DNA of 15,709 nt from DASZHJ01 sp035581425 (GTDB lineage: Bacteria > Pseudomonadota > Alphaproteobacteria > ATCC43930 > CGMCC-115725): NCBI GenBank assembly GCA_035581425.1, contig DATJVP010000031.1, positions 1 through 15,709 on the forward strand, read 5' to 3'. The position numbers and the translations under genes were made by a program. Below, in pieces: positions 6,746 to 13,860 of the stretch (position 1 is its first letter; each line of letters starts with the position of its first letter). The notes beneath the pieces are model-generated. The model was given only the letters and a program-made list of their open reading frames with translations, was not told the DNA's origin and made no database searches.

Positions 6746-9391
6746 CTATTGCAGTCGCGCAAGGGCTGCTTTGATGCGGTCGATGGCCGCTCGCGCCTCG
6801 ACCTCGCGCTCGCGCTGCTCCTCAATCACTTCCGGTTTCGCCTTCGCGACGAATTGCGGGTTGTTGAGCTTGCGCTCGATCCGCTCGATGTCGTCGACAG
6901 CGTCCTTCAATTCCTTCTGCAGCCGCGTGCGCTCGCGGTCGAAGTCGATCGCGCCCGCGAGATCGAGAAGGAGGGTCGCACCCTCGACGACGACCTGCAC
7001 CGCCCGCGCGGCGCTCCCCTCCGATGCGGGAGCAAGGTTCTTGAGGCGCGCAAGGCGTCGGATCGCCTCGCCGTGGGCGCCGACGCGGGCTTCCACATCT
7101 GCGCCTTCGATCCGAAGCGTCGCCGCAAGCTCCGCCGCGGCGGGGACGTTGAGCTCCGCCCGCGCCGTGCGGATCGCGGAGATGAGGCTCACGACCCAAT
7201 CGAGCTCGGCCATCGCCGCCCGATCCCGCGGCAGGGTCGTGCAATCGGGCCACGGCGCAGAGATCAGCAATCCTCCCTTCCCGCCGGTGAGATGCTCCCA
7301 GATCGCCTCGGTCAGGAAGGGCATGATCGGATGGAGGAGATGGACGACCTGCGCCAGGGCCCAAGCGGTCGTCGCCCGGGTCTCGGCGGCGCCTGCCTCG
7401 TCAGCGCCCGCGAAGACGGGCTTCGCAAATTCGAGATACCAGTCGCAGAAGGTTCCCCAGGTGAACTGGTAAAGGGCGCCCGCGGCCTCGTTGAACTTGT
7501 ACTCCTCGATCGCCCGCTCGACCCGCACGCCCGTCTCGGCCAAGGCACCGACGATCCAGCGATTGAGCCTGAGGCGGCAGGCATCCGGCGCGAAGTCCGG
7601 AACGAGCGCGCAGCGATTCATCTCCGCGAAGCGCGCGGCGTTCCAGAGCTTGGTCGCGAAGTTGCGATAACCCTCCACCCGGGATTCCGCGAGCTTGATG
7701 TCGCGGCCTTGCGCCGCAAGCGCGGTCAGCGTGAAGCGCAGCGCGTCGCACCCGTAGCGCTCGATGAGGTCGAGCGGATCGATGATGTTGCCCTTCGACT
7801 TTGACATCTTCTGGCCGCGCTCGTCGCGGACGAGCGCGTGGATGTAGACGGTGCGGAATGGCACCTCGCCCATGAAGCGGTGGCCCATCATCATCATCCG
7901 TGCGACCCAGAAGAAGATGATGTCGAAGCCCGTCACCAGGACGTCTGTCGGATAGTAGCGCTGGAGCTCCCTTGTGGGCTCCGGCCAGCCCAAGGTCGAG
8001 AAAGGCCAGAGCGCCGAGGAGAACCAGGTGTCGAGCACGTCGGGATCGCGCTCGAGCTTGACGGACTTTCCATAATGCGCCGTCGCCGCGGCGACCGCCT
8101 CAACCTCGGTCTCCTCGACGAAGATCGCGCCGTCGGGCGCGTACCAAGCGGGGATCTGATGTCCCCACCAGAGCTGGCGCGAGATGTTCCAGGGTTGGAT
8201 GTTACGCATCCACTCGAAGAAAGTGTTCTCCCAGCTCCTGGGAACGAAGACCGTGCGCCCGGTCTCGACCGCCGCGATCGGCTCCTGCGCGAGCGTCTTG
8301 GCGTCGCAGTACCATTGATCCGAGAGCCAGGGCTCGATCACCGCGCCGGAGCGGTCGCCGTGCGGCACCATCAGCGTGTGCGGCTCGACCTTCGCGATGA
8401 GACCGAGCGCCTCCATGTCCGCGACGATGCGCTTCCGCGCGACGAAGCGGTCGAGCCCGCGATAGGCCGCGGGTACGGCGTCGTTGAGCGCGGCGTCGCG
8501 GTCGAAGATGTTGATGAGCTCGAGCTTGTGTCGGCGCCCGACTTGGAAATCGTTGAAGTCGTGGCCCGGCGTGATCTTGACGGCGCCGCTTCCCGCTGTC
8601 GGATCGGCATGCTCGTCGGCGACGATGGGGATGCGGCGGCCCACCAGCGGCAAGATCGCGTGCTTTCCCAGCAGATGCCGGTAGCGCTCGTCGTCGGGAT
8701 GGACGGCGACGCCGGTGTCTCCGAGCATCGTCTCCGGCCGCGTCGTCGCGACCTCCACGAACTCACCCTCGGCGCCCTCGATCGGATATTTGAAGTACCA
8801 GAGCTGCCCTTTTATCTCGTGGCTCTCGACTTCGAGGTCGGAGATCGCGGTGTGGAGCTTCGGATCCCAATTGACGAGGCGCTTGTCGCGATAGATGAGC
8901 CCATCCTTGTAGAGACGGACGAAGACCCTGCGCACGGCGGCCGAGAGTCCCTCGTCCATCGTGAAGCGCTCGCGCCGCCAATCCGGCGAGGCCCCGAGTG
9001 CGCGGAGCTGGCGCGTGATCGTACCGCCGGACTCGGCCTTCCAGGCCCAAACCTGTTCCACGAACTTCTCGCGCCCGAGGCTCCGGCGCGTGATCTGGCG
9101 CTCCGCGAGCTGGCGCTCCACGACCATCTGCGTCGCGATCCCCGCGTGGTCGGTGCCGGGCTGCCAGAGCGCATCGCGGCCGCGCATGCGGTGATAGCGG
9201 ATCAGGATGTCCTGCAACGTGAAGGTGAGCGCGTGCCCCATGTGCAGGCTGCCCGTCACGTTGGGCGGCGGCATCATGATGGTGTAGGGGCGCGCGGATG
9301 AATTCGGGTTGCACTCGAAGGCACCCGAGGCTTCCCAGGCACGGTAGAATCGGGCCTGGGTCTCCGAGGGGTTAAAGGTCTTGTCCAGCAT
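6746..9391 (-). CDS. valS: Valyl-tRNA synthetase
   Basis: Class Ia aminoacyl-tRNA synthetase that charges tRNA-Val and edits mischarged threonine. At 881 residues it is a compact bacterial form (E. coli 951). The HIGH box is HMGH at 50-53 within PPPNVTGSLHMGHAL. The CP1 editing domain carries TTRPETMLGDTGVAV at 216-230, and the KMSKS loop is at 528-532. An anticodon-binding helical domain spans about 600-780. A C-terminal coiled coil (about 810-881, rich in Lys/Glu/Arg with RERTRLQKEL) is the tRNA-clamping arm typical of ValS. All signatures are intact. ATG 9391 gives the expected MLDKTFNPSETQARFY start; the ribosome site there is weak. popZ lies 105 bases upstream on the same strand. Confidence 0.98.
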   Translation of the reverse strand: MLDKTFNPSETQARFYRAWEASGAFECNPNSSARPYTIMMPPPNVTGSLHMGHALTFTLQDILIRYHRMRGRDALWQPGTDHAGIATQMVVERQLAERQITRRSLGREKFVEQVWAWKAESGGTITRQLRALGASPDWRRERFTMDEGLSAAVRRVFVRLYKDGLIYRDKRLVNWDPKLHTAISDLEVESHEIKGQLWYFKYPIEGAEGEFVEVATTRPETMLGDTGVAVHPDDERYRHLLGKHAILPLVGRRIPIVADEHADPTAGSGAVKITPGHDFNDFQVGRRHKLELINIFDRDAALNDAVPAAYRGLDRFVARKRIVADMEALGLIAKVEPHTLMVPHGDRSGAVIEPWLSDQWYCDAKTLAQEPIAAVETGRTVFVPRSWENTFFEWMRNIQPWNISRQLWWGHQIPAWYAPDGAIFVEETEVEAVAAATAHYGKSVKLERDPDVLDTWFSSALWPFSTLGWPEPTRELQRYYPTDVLVTGFDIIFFWVARMMMMGHRFMGEVPFRTVYIHALVRDERGQKMSKSKGNIIDPLDLIERYGCDALRFTLTALAAQGRDIKLAESRVEGYRNFATKLWNAARFAEMNRCALVPDFAPDACRLRLNRWIVGALAETGVRVERAIEEYKFNEAAGALYQFTWGTFCDWYLEFAKPVFAGADEAGAAETRATTAWALAQVVHLLHPIMPFLTEAIWEHLTGGKGGLLISAPWPDCTTLPRDRAAMAELDWVVSLISAIRTARAELNVPAAAELAATLRIEGADVEARVGAHGEAIRRLARLKNLAPASEGSAARAVQVVVEGATLLLDLAGAIDFDRERTRLQKELKDAVDDIERIERKLNNPQFVAKAKPEVIEEQREREVEARAAIDRIKAALARLQ

Positions 9392-9496
9392 GGCCGAAAG
9401 CTCTCGGTCGCTCGATCCTAAATGGCTCTATGGGGCTGACGGCAAGCGCGGCGGCATCGCTGCCGCGGCAGGCCAAGGGGCGCGACTGCGCGGGGG

Positions 9497-10021
9497 TCAG
9501 CGTCCGCGGGAGGCTCTTACGAGGCGCTCGACCTCTTCCTGTACGATGCGCTCGACGATATGGGGCAGGTTCGAATCGAGCCACTCCTTCAGGAGCGGAA
9601 GCAGCATCTCCCGCACCATGCCCTCGATGGTTCGCTGTCCTTCGCCGACGGGAATGTCGCTCATGCGCTGCTCGCTTCGTTGGCCGATCTGTTTGAGCTG
9701 AGAAAGCGCCGCTACCGATGCCGCCGCCGCGGCGCTCGATACCAGCCCCTCCGCCGTGGTCGGCGGCTCGACGGGGGCGGGGTCGCGCGGCATATGCACC
9801 GGCGCCTCGACCGGTGCCGCAGCCGCAGGAGGTGGGGAGTGCTCCTCCTCCACGACTTCCGTGAGCTCGAGTATCTCTTCCGGTTTCGATGCTGCGGCGG
9901 CTGCCGGTGGCGCCTTCGCGGGGGCGGGTGCCGGCTGGTCCCCATCCTCGGCAATGATTCGCCGGATGGAGGCCAGAATCTCCTCCATCGACGGCTCGTG
10001 TTGGCCTTTTGGGTCCGACAT
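9497..10021 (-). CDS. popZ: PopZ-like polar organizer protein (DUF2497)
   Basis: A 174-residue alphaproteobacterial scaffold protein; in Caulobacter PopZ self-assembles at cell poles and anchors the ParB-parS centromere. The N-terminal partner-binding helix is present (SMEEILASIRRIIAED, residues 11-26). A Pro/Ala/Glu-rich disordered linker occupies roughly 28-95, and the C-terminal oligomerization helices follow at 131-172 (EGMVREMLLPLLKEWLDSNLP and a basic Leu-rich helix). The order pcm-tolC-popZ-valS is the usual alphaproteobacterial one, which supports the name. The size is typical of the family. The function is assigned by family; polar localization in this organism is an inference. Confidence 0.9.
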   Translation of the reverse strand: MSDPKGQHEPSMEEILASIRRIIAEDGDQPAPAPAKAPPAAAAASKPEEILELTEVVEEEHSPPPAAAAPVEAPVHMPRDPAPVEPPTTAEGLVSSAAAAASVAALSQLKQIGQRSEQRMSDIPVGEGQRTIEGMVREMLLPLLKEWLDSNLPHIVERIVQEEVERLVRASRGR

Positions 10022-10105
10022 GACGACCGGAAATACCGTTTACTACAGTGAGAGACTAGGCGAAACGCGGCCGAAACGCTAGCGGCGCAGCATCTCGGGC
10101 CTCTA

Positions 10106-10315
10106 CTACCCCTGCTCCTTCCGATCGAATCCGATCCATTTGGTGCGCACTCTCTTGTAGTGTTCGTCGGGATTCCAGAGCTGCACCGGGAGTCGCAATT
10201 CGCCTGCGGCGAGGCGGCCGACATTGGGCGCGACGTCAAATTCAGCGAGCCCGAGATCGTGCTCGGCGATGAGGAGATTGACGCGGTCGGTGCAGAGCAC
10301 CTGCTCGGCGTTCAC
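10106..10315 (-). pseudogene. tolC: C-terminal remnant of a TolC-type outer-membrane efflux protein
   Basis: The 69 codons read from GTG 10315 (VNAEQVL...) match the end of alphaproteobacterial TolC: an Asn-Ala-Glu-Gln start of the last long helix, AEHDLGLAEFDV, the NVGRLAAGELRLPV turn, and the NPDEHYKRVRTKWIG tail (roughly D/N-P-E-x-H-Y-x-x-V-R-x-K-W-x-G). A full TolC has about 450 residues, so some 380 codons are gone. The homologous part begins just 5 bases after the pcm stop, exactly where tolC normally stands between pcm and popZ. The frame has no internal stop, so a short peptide might still be made, but it lacks a signal peptide and cannot form a channel. Alternatives are a recent genuine deletion or a deletion created in assembly. 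Confidence 0.8.
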
Positions 10316-10320
10316 GGACG

Positions 10321-10977
10321 CTAGAAGACGAAGCTTGGCCCCGGAATGAAAGTCGGAAGCATCGGCGTCGCCGCGTCGAACATCGCTCGGCGTGAGAGCT
10401 CCGGTCCGATGCGCGTCATCTTCGTCGCTTGCCCCACCCCTGCCCCCGACTTCACCACGGCGGCGATCCGGCCGCCCTCCTCGAGTTGGTCTTGAATTGC
10501 GCGTGGCACCGCCGCTATGGCGCCGCCGAAGATTACCGCATGATAGGGTGCGCCGCCCTGATGCCCCCGCTCGAGCGGCCCCTCGACCACCGTGACATTG
10601 CGATGGCCGAGTTCAGCGAGAAGGTCCCGCGCGGTCTTCGCCAGCGCGGGATCGCTCTCGAGTGCCACCACCGATGCCGCGAGCGGTGCGAGGATCGCCG
10701 CGCCGTATCCGGTATTCGCCCCCACGAGCAGCACGCGATCCCGCATCCCCACCTCGGCGAGTTGGACGAGACGGGCAAAGATGAGCGGCTCCATCAGATG
10801 GCGTCCGCCACCGAGCGGGAGGTCGTCGTCGACATAGGCCGCGCCGCGGAGTGATTCCGGCACGAAGCGCTCGCGCGGCGTCGAGAGGAAAGCGCCGAGC
10901 AGCGCAGGATCCGTCACCTCGTTGGTGCGGAGCTGGCCTTCGACCATGTTGAGCCGCGCGGCACCGTAATCGATCAT
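10321..10977 (-). CDS. pcm: Protein-L-isoaspartate O-methyltransferase family protein
   Basis: A SAM-dependent methyltransferase family that repairs isoaspartyl residues; 218 residues, as usual for the alphaproteobacterial branch. The start MIDYGAARLNMVEGQLRTN at ATG 10977 is the conserved N-terminus. The longer frame to 11100 is not family-like. GGGRHLMEPLIFARL (57-71) is the active-site segment in this branch. The SAM motif I reads VLLVGANTGYGAA (82-94), followed by VVALESDP with the acidic ribose-binding Glu. YHAVIFGGAIAAVP and LEEGGRIAAVV are the post-I and late motifs. Leu stands where motif I usually has Asp or Glu, so true isoaspartyl repair activity is not guaranteed. It ends FVF and is followed after 5 bases by the tolC remnant. 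Confidence 0.88.
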   Translation of the reverse strand: MIDYGAARLNMVEGQLRTNEVTDPALLGAFLSTPRERFVPESLRGAAYVDDDLPLGGGRHLMEPLIFARLVQLAEVGMRDRVLLVGANTGYGAAILAPLAASVVALESDPALAKTARDLLAELGHRNVTVVEGPLERGHQGGAPYHAVIFGGAIAAVPRAIQDQLEEGGRIAAVVKSGAGVGQATKMTRIGPELSRRAMFDAATPMLPTFIPGPSFVF

Positions 10978-11073
10978 GTCGCTTCGCGCTCGCGGTGTGG
11001 GGCGGGACGGATTGGCTTTATATCGTCCGCCTCGTCGGAACTCAATGCCGGCGCAACGGCGACGGCTCCTTCC

Positions 11074-11105
11074 TTGACCCATCCCGGGACAGCACGGCAT
11101 ATAAG
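11074..11105 (+). promoter_or_regulatory. Probable sigma-70-type promoter of tRNA-Cys
   Basis: TTGACC at 11074-11079 is followed after 17 bases by GCATAT (11097-11102), or after 20 bases by TATAAG (11100-11105). This puts a start site a few bases before the tRNA at 11120. A similar ATATAAG occurs upstream of the tRNA-Asn gene. The spacing is reasonable; the exact -10 is ambiguous. Confidence 0.55.
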
Positions 11106-11119
11106 ACGCCCTCGATCCC

Positions 11120-11193
11120 GGCCGGATGGCAGAGTGGCTATGCAGGGGACTGCAAATCCCCGTACAGCGGTTCGATTCCGCTTCCGGCCTCCA
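11120..11193 (+). tRNA. tRNA-Cys (anticodon GCA)
   Basis: A full cloverleaf can be drawn. Acceptor GGCCGGA (11120-11126) pairs with TCCGGCC (11183-11189). The anticodon stem is GGGGA/TCCCC around loop CTGCAAA, with anticodon GCA at 11152-11154. The T-loop is GGTTCGATTCC. The discriminator base is T, as expected for tRNA-Cys, and CCA is encoded at 11191-11193. No intrinsic terminator directly follows. Confidence 0.97.
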
Positions 11194-11654
11194 TCCGAAA
11201 TTTCTTGAACACTCATTTCCGAACTGCCGTATCGAGAAGCGGTTTCAGGGGCCACGGAATGAAGGTAAATGCCTTCACTTACCCGCTGTTCAATGGCGTG
11301 AGCGATCTCAGCTACATCGGCGGCGACTAGGTCACGACCTCAGGCCTCAGTAATCCATCGGCGCGGATCTTTGCCGACGCAAGCGGAAATGGATTGCGGG
11401 GTGTATGCGATCCGACTTTCGCCGTGTCCGAACCGAACAGCATATGGATTTTTTCGTCGTCGCTCTTGCTGCTATGCCTCATGGGTTCAGCGAGGCGATC
11501 GGTCCGGCTGACGGCAGACCGATGCCAGCGAGGCCGCGAAGTCGGGACAGTGGCGCCCGGGGAAGCGCTCTGATATAAGGCCGCTCCCATCGCCCCATGC
11601 GCAAAGCGGCATGGGAGCCGGGATAGCCGGCCCCCCCTCGCGGGCGGCCTCCGA
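11194..11654 (+). other. Spacer between tRNA-Cys and tRNA-Asn, no convincing gene
   Basis: About 460 bases. The only plus-strand frame of note is a 23-codon ATG frame at 11259-11330 (MKVNAFTYPLFNGVSDLSYIGGD) preceded by GGGG; it is too short to judge and may be the tail of a lost gene. An 87-codon minus-strand frame (11327-11590) lacks protein-like composition. The stretch contains a perfect 7-base inverted repeat, ATCGGTC/GACCGAT (11498-11523). A TATAAG at 11574-11579 could be the -10 for tRNA-Asn. No recognizable integrase, IS end or long direct repeat was seen. Confidence 0.5.
11583..11618 (+). repeat. Inverted repeat (8-base perfect arms) upstream of tRNA-Asn
   Basis: GCTCCCAT at 11583-11590 is the exact reverse complement of ATGGGAGC at 11611-11618, with a 20-base loop that itself contains CCCCATGCG. 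It lies just after a TATAAG box and 37 bases before tRNA-Asn, so it would be in the 5' leader of the tRNA precursor if that box is used. There is no T-tract, so it is not a classical terminator. Confidence 0.6.
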
Positions 11655-11729
11655 TCCCCGGTAGCTCAGTGGTAGAGCAAGCGGCTGTTAACCGCTGGGT
11701 CGCTGGTTCGAATCCGGCCCGGGGAGCCA
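11655..11729 (+). tRNA. tRNA-Asn (anticodon GTT)
   Basis: Acceptor TCCCCGG (11655-11661) pairs with CCGGGGA (11719-11725). The D-arm GCTCAGTGGTAGAGC is canonical. The anticodon stem AGCGG/CCGCT encloses CTGTTAA with anticodon GTT at 11687-11689. The T-arm contains GGTTCGAATCC. Discriminator G is followed by encoded CCA at 11727-11729. Confidence 0.97.
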
Positions 11730-11740
11730 GTTTTGGAGAA

Positions 11741-11771
11741 GGGGCTGGGCGATCGTGTCCGGCCCCTTTTT
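11741..11771 (+). terminator. Rho-independent terminator after tRNA-Asn
   Basis: GGGGCTGG (11741-11748) pairs with CCGGCCCC (11759-11766), including one G-U pair, over a 10-base loop. TTTTT follows at 11767-11771. It starts 11 bases after the tRNA CCA end and has all parts of an intrinsic terminator. Confidence 0.88.
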
Positions 11772-11895
11772 CTTGAAAACCGAGCTGGGGCTACAGCCGG
11801 GGCTGTGCTGGATTTCCTCAAGGCGTTCCCGCGCGTGCTGGTGCGTTCGCCTTCTTGGGGGCTGTCTCGGCCCTTCCCGGCGCGAGCTACGCCCT

Positions 11896-12000
11896 GGGTA
11901 CGCCGTGGTGAGGCTAGAGCGCGGGCTCGGCCTCGGGGAAATGCACGAGGACGGTATCTACGACCGGATATACCAGAAGTGGTTCGGCAAGGAACAATAG
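11896..12000 (+). pseudogene. C-terminal scrap of an amino-acid ABC transporter substrate-binding protein
   Basis: The last ~34 codons of a frame ending at the TAG 11998-12000 read GYAVV... then GEMHEDGIYDRIYQKWFGKEQ. The 'xxMxxDGxYDxIYxKWFG' ending is the hallmark C-terminus of periplasmic polar amino-acid binding proteins (SBP_bac_3). Upstream codons in this frame and the two others do not resemble the rest of such a protein, and there is no room for it because the tRNA-Asn terminator lies 125 bases before. This is therefore a decayed remnant, not a gene. No permease or ATPase gene is adjacent. Confidence 0.72.
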
Positions 12001-12102
12001 CCGTCTCTGTCCGATGACCGTCATGGGTTGCCTGGCTCCTTCAGCGCGCCATCTCGGGGATTTTTGACCCGACCTGCACGGCGGCTTTACTTACGTGGAC
12101 TA

Positions 12103-12116
12103 TTGACGCAGATCAA
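12103..12116 (+). promoter_or_regulatory. FNR/FixK-type binding site upstream of the DUF2252 gene
   Basis: TTGACGCAGATCAA fits the Crp-Fnr family anaerobox TTGA-N6-TCAA exactly and closely resembles FixK/Dnr sites of alphaproteobacteria. Its centre (12109.5) lies 41.5 bases before position 12151. A -10-like TAGATT at 12138-12143 is placed correctly for a start near 12150, the geometry of a class II activated promoter. The gene's ATG is at 12229, leaving a leader of about 78 bases. Confidence 0.75.
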
Positions 12117-12137
12117 AGCAAACCCGAGCGATACGTG

Positions 12138-12143
12138 TAGATT
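12138..12143 (+). promoter_or_regulatory. -10-like element of the FNR/FixK-dependent DUF2252 promoter
   Basis: TAGATT sits about 22 bases downstream of the end of the TTGA-N6-TCAA palindrome. No good -35 hexamer is present at the matching distance, because the palindrome occupies that place, as expected for activator-dependent promoters. The start site would be about 12150. Confidence 0.5.
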
Positions 12144-12228
12144 TACTTAGCGCCCCTGTGTGGCGACATTCAGTTTTGAAAATCTCCGAGCGCTCGGGTA
12201 CGGGCAAGAACGACGAAGGAATTGCGCG

Positions 12229-13719
12229 ATGGACAAACCTGGCATTACATCCACGAGGGGCACCCCCGCGGCCGTAGAGCCTGACTCTCCGCCGTCCCCA
12301 GCCGCCATCGGTAACGTGATCTCTCTGCCGACGCCGCAACCTCCGGCACGGCCGCTTGGTCCCGCTAACCTCAGTCCGGACGAATTGGTGGCGGCTGGCA
12401 AGGCCATGCGCGACAAAGTTTCACGCGCCCAGCATAGCGTTTGGAAAGCGCCCAAGGATCGCATTGACCCGGTCAAGCTTCTGCGTAAATCGGACCCGGA
12501 ACGGTTGCCGGAGCTGGTGCCGATCCGGTACGGCCGCATGCTGGTGTCGCCGTTCACCTTCTACCGCGGGTCTGCGGCCGTGATGGCCGCCGATCTCGCG
12601 AAGACGCCGGCGACGGGAATCAGGGTACAGGCCTGCGGCGACTGCCATCTCATGAATTTCGGCGGATTCGCCACGCCCGAGCGCAACGTCATCTTCGACA
12701 TCAACGACTTCGACGAGACGCTGCCAGGGCCGTGGGAGTGGGATGTCAAGCGGCTGGCCGCCTCCTTCGTTCTCGCGGCGCGGTCGCTCGGCCTGCCCAC
12801 TACGACGGCCCAGGAGGCGGCGGCCGCGAGCACGCGCAGCTATCGCAAGCGGCTGCGAAAGTATGCGACGATGCCTCCGCTCCAATCATGGTACGAGCGC
12901 GTGACCGCCGAAGATATTATCGGGACAATGTCAAAGGCCCGCCAAGCACTGGCTCGCAAGCGCATCGAGAAGGCGACGCAGCAGACCGGGTCGGAATTGG
13001 ACTTCCCTAAACTGGCTGACGTCACCGGCGGCAAATCTCGTATCAGCGACACCCCGCCCCTGATCTTTCATCCTGAAGCGGCCCGCGTTCCCGAGTTTCA
13101 GGGGATCATCGAGAAGGTCTTCGCCGCTTATCAGGAGAGTCTGCCGAACGATCGGCGGTCCCTGCTCCGCCAATATCGGATCGTGGATGCCGCCATAAAG
13201 GTCGTGGGCATCGGCAGCGTCGGGCGGAGATGCTGGATTGCGCTGCTGATGTCGTCGGGAAACCATCCGATCTTCCTGCAATTCAAGGAAGCGGTTGCCT
13301 CGGTGCTGGAGCCGTATGCCGGCAAGAGCGAATTTCCACACCACGGCCAGCGGGTCGTAGAGGGACAACGCCTGATGCAACCCGCGTCGGACATATTCCT
13401 GGGATGGGTTAACGGCCCCACTGGCGTGCAGTTCTATGTGCGACAATTGCGCGACGCCAAGATCAAGCCGCTGGTCGAGACCTTCGATGTCGAGATGTTG
13501 CTCGCCTACGCGAAGGCGTGCGGCTGGGCGCTTGCCCGCGCCCATTCGAAGGGCATGGACACCTCGATGATCGCCGGTTATCTCGGCGGCAGCGACGAAT
13601 TCGACGACGCGATCGGAAAGTTTGCGGTGTCCTACGCGAATCAAGCCGAACGCGATTACGCCGCGCTGAAGGCCGCGGTGCGCAAGGGTAAGATCAAAGT
13701 ATTTCAGGAAACCGTCTAA
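12229..13719 (+). CDS. DUF2252 family protein with kinase-like motifs
   Basis: A 496-residue cytoplasmic protein of the DUF2252 (PF10009) family, whose biochemical role is not established. It carries motifs like the catalytic core of aminoglycoside-phosphotransferase/kinase folds: GDCHLMNF at 137-144 (compare the GDxHxxN catalytic loop) and DINDFDE at 157-163 (a metal-binding D-x-D segment in the place of DFG), followed by WDVKRLAASF. Residues 1-45 are Pro-rich and probably disordered. I chose ATG 12229 because AAGGA lies about nine bases before it; a GTG at 12160 is also in frame but is close to the predicted transcript start. Preceded by an FNR/FixK-type site. An outer-membrane protein gene follows 141 bases downstream on the same strand. 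Kinase activity is only an inference from the motifs. Confidence 0.88.
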   Translation: MDKPGITSTRGTPAAVEPDSPPSPAAIGNVISLPTPQPPARPLGPANLSPDELVAAGKAMRDKVSRAQHSVWKAPKDRIDPVKLLRKSDPERLPELVPIRYGRMLVSPFTFYRGSAAVMAADLAKTPATGIRVQACGDCHLMNFGGFATPERNVIFDINDFDETLPGPWEWDVKRLAASFVLAARSLGLPTTTAQEAAAASTRSYRKRLRKYATMPPLQSWYERVTAEDIIGTMSKARQALARKRIEKATQQTGSELDFPKLADVTGGKSRISDTPPLIFHPEAARVPEFQGIIEKVFAAYQESLPNDRRSLLRQYRIVDAAIKVVGIGSVGRRCWIALLMSSGNHPIFLQFKEAVASVLEPYAGKSEFPHHGQRVVEGQRLMQPASDIFLGWVNGPTGVQFYVRQLRDAKIKPLVETFDVEMLLAYAKACGWALARAHSKGMDTSMIAGYLGGSDEFDDAIGKFAVSYANQAERDYAALKAAVRKGKIKVFQETV

Positions 13720-13860
13720 GGGCCGCGTGCCCGGACGGGTTCGCACAGGATGAGCCGCCCGTGGTGTCGATCGGTGCCGCGATAAAGTTCTGGCGAGCGA
13801 GTTGTCACGGCGGGAGGATCGCGGCCTGCCTCGATTGTCATTCGAGGTAACGGGCACGAC

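Noticed and set aside
7838..9301. A 487-codon plus-strand open frame
   Set aside because: Shadow of valS in high-GC DNA; its composition is low in aromatic residues and full of His/Arg/Asp, as expected from an antisense frame.
11555..11563. GCCCGGGGA also present at the tRNA-Asn 3' end, considered as an attachment-site repeat
   Set aside because: Only nine GC-rich bases, no integrase nearby and no longer match; chance is likely in this composition.
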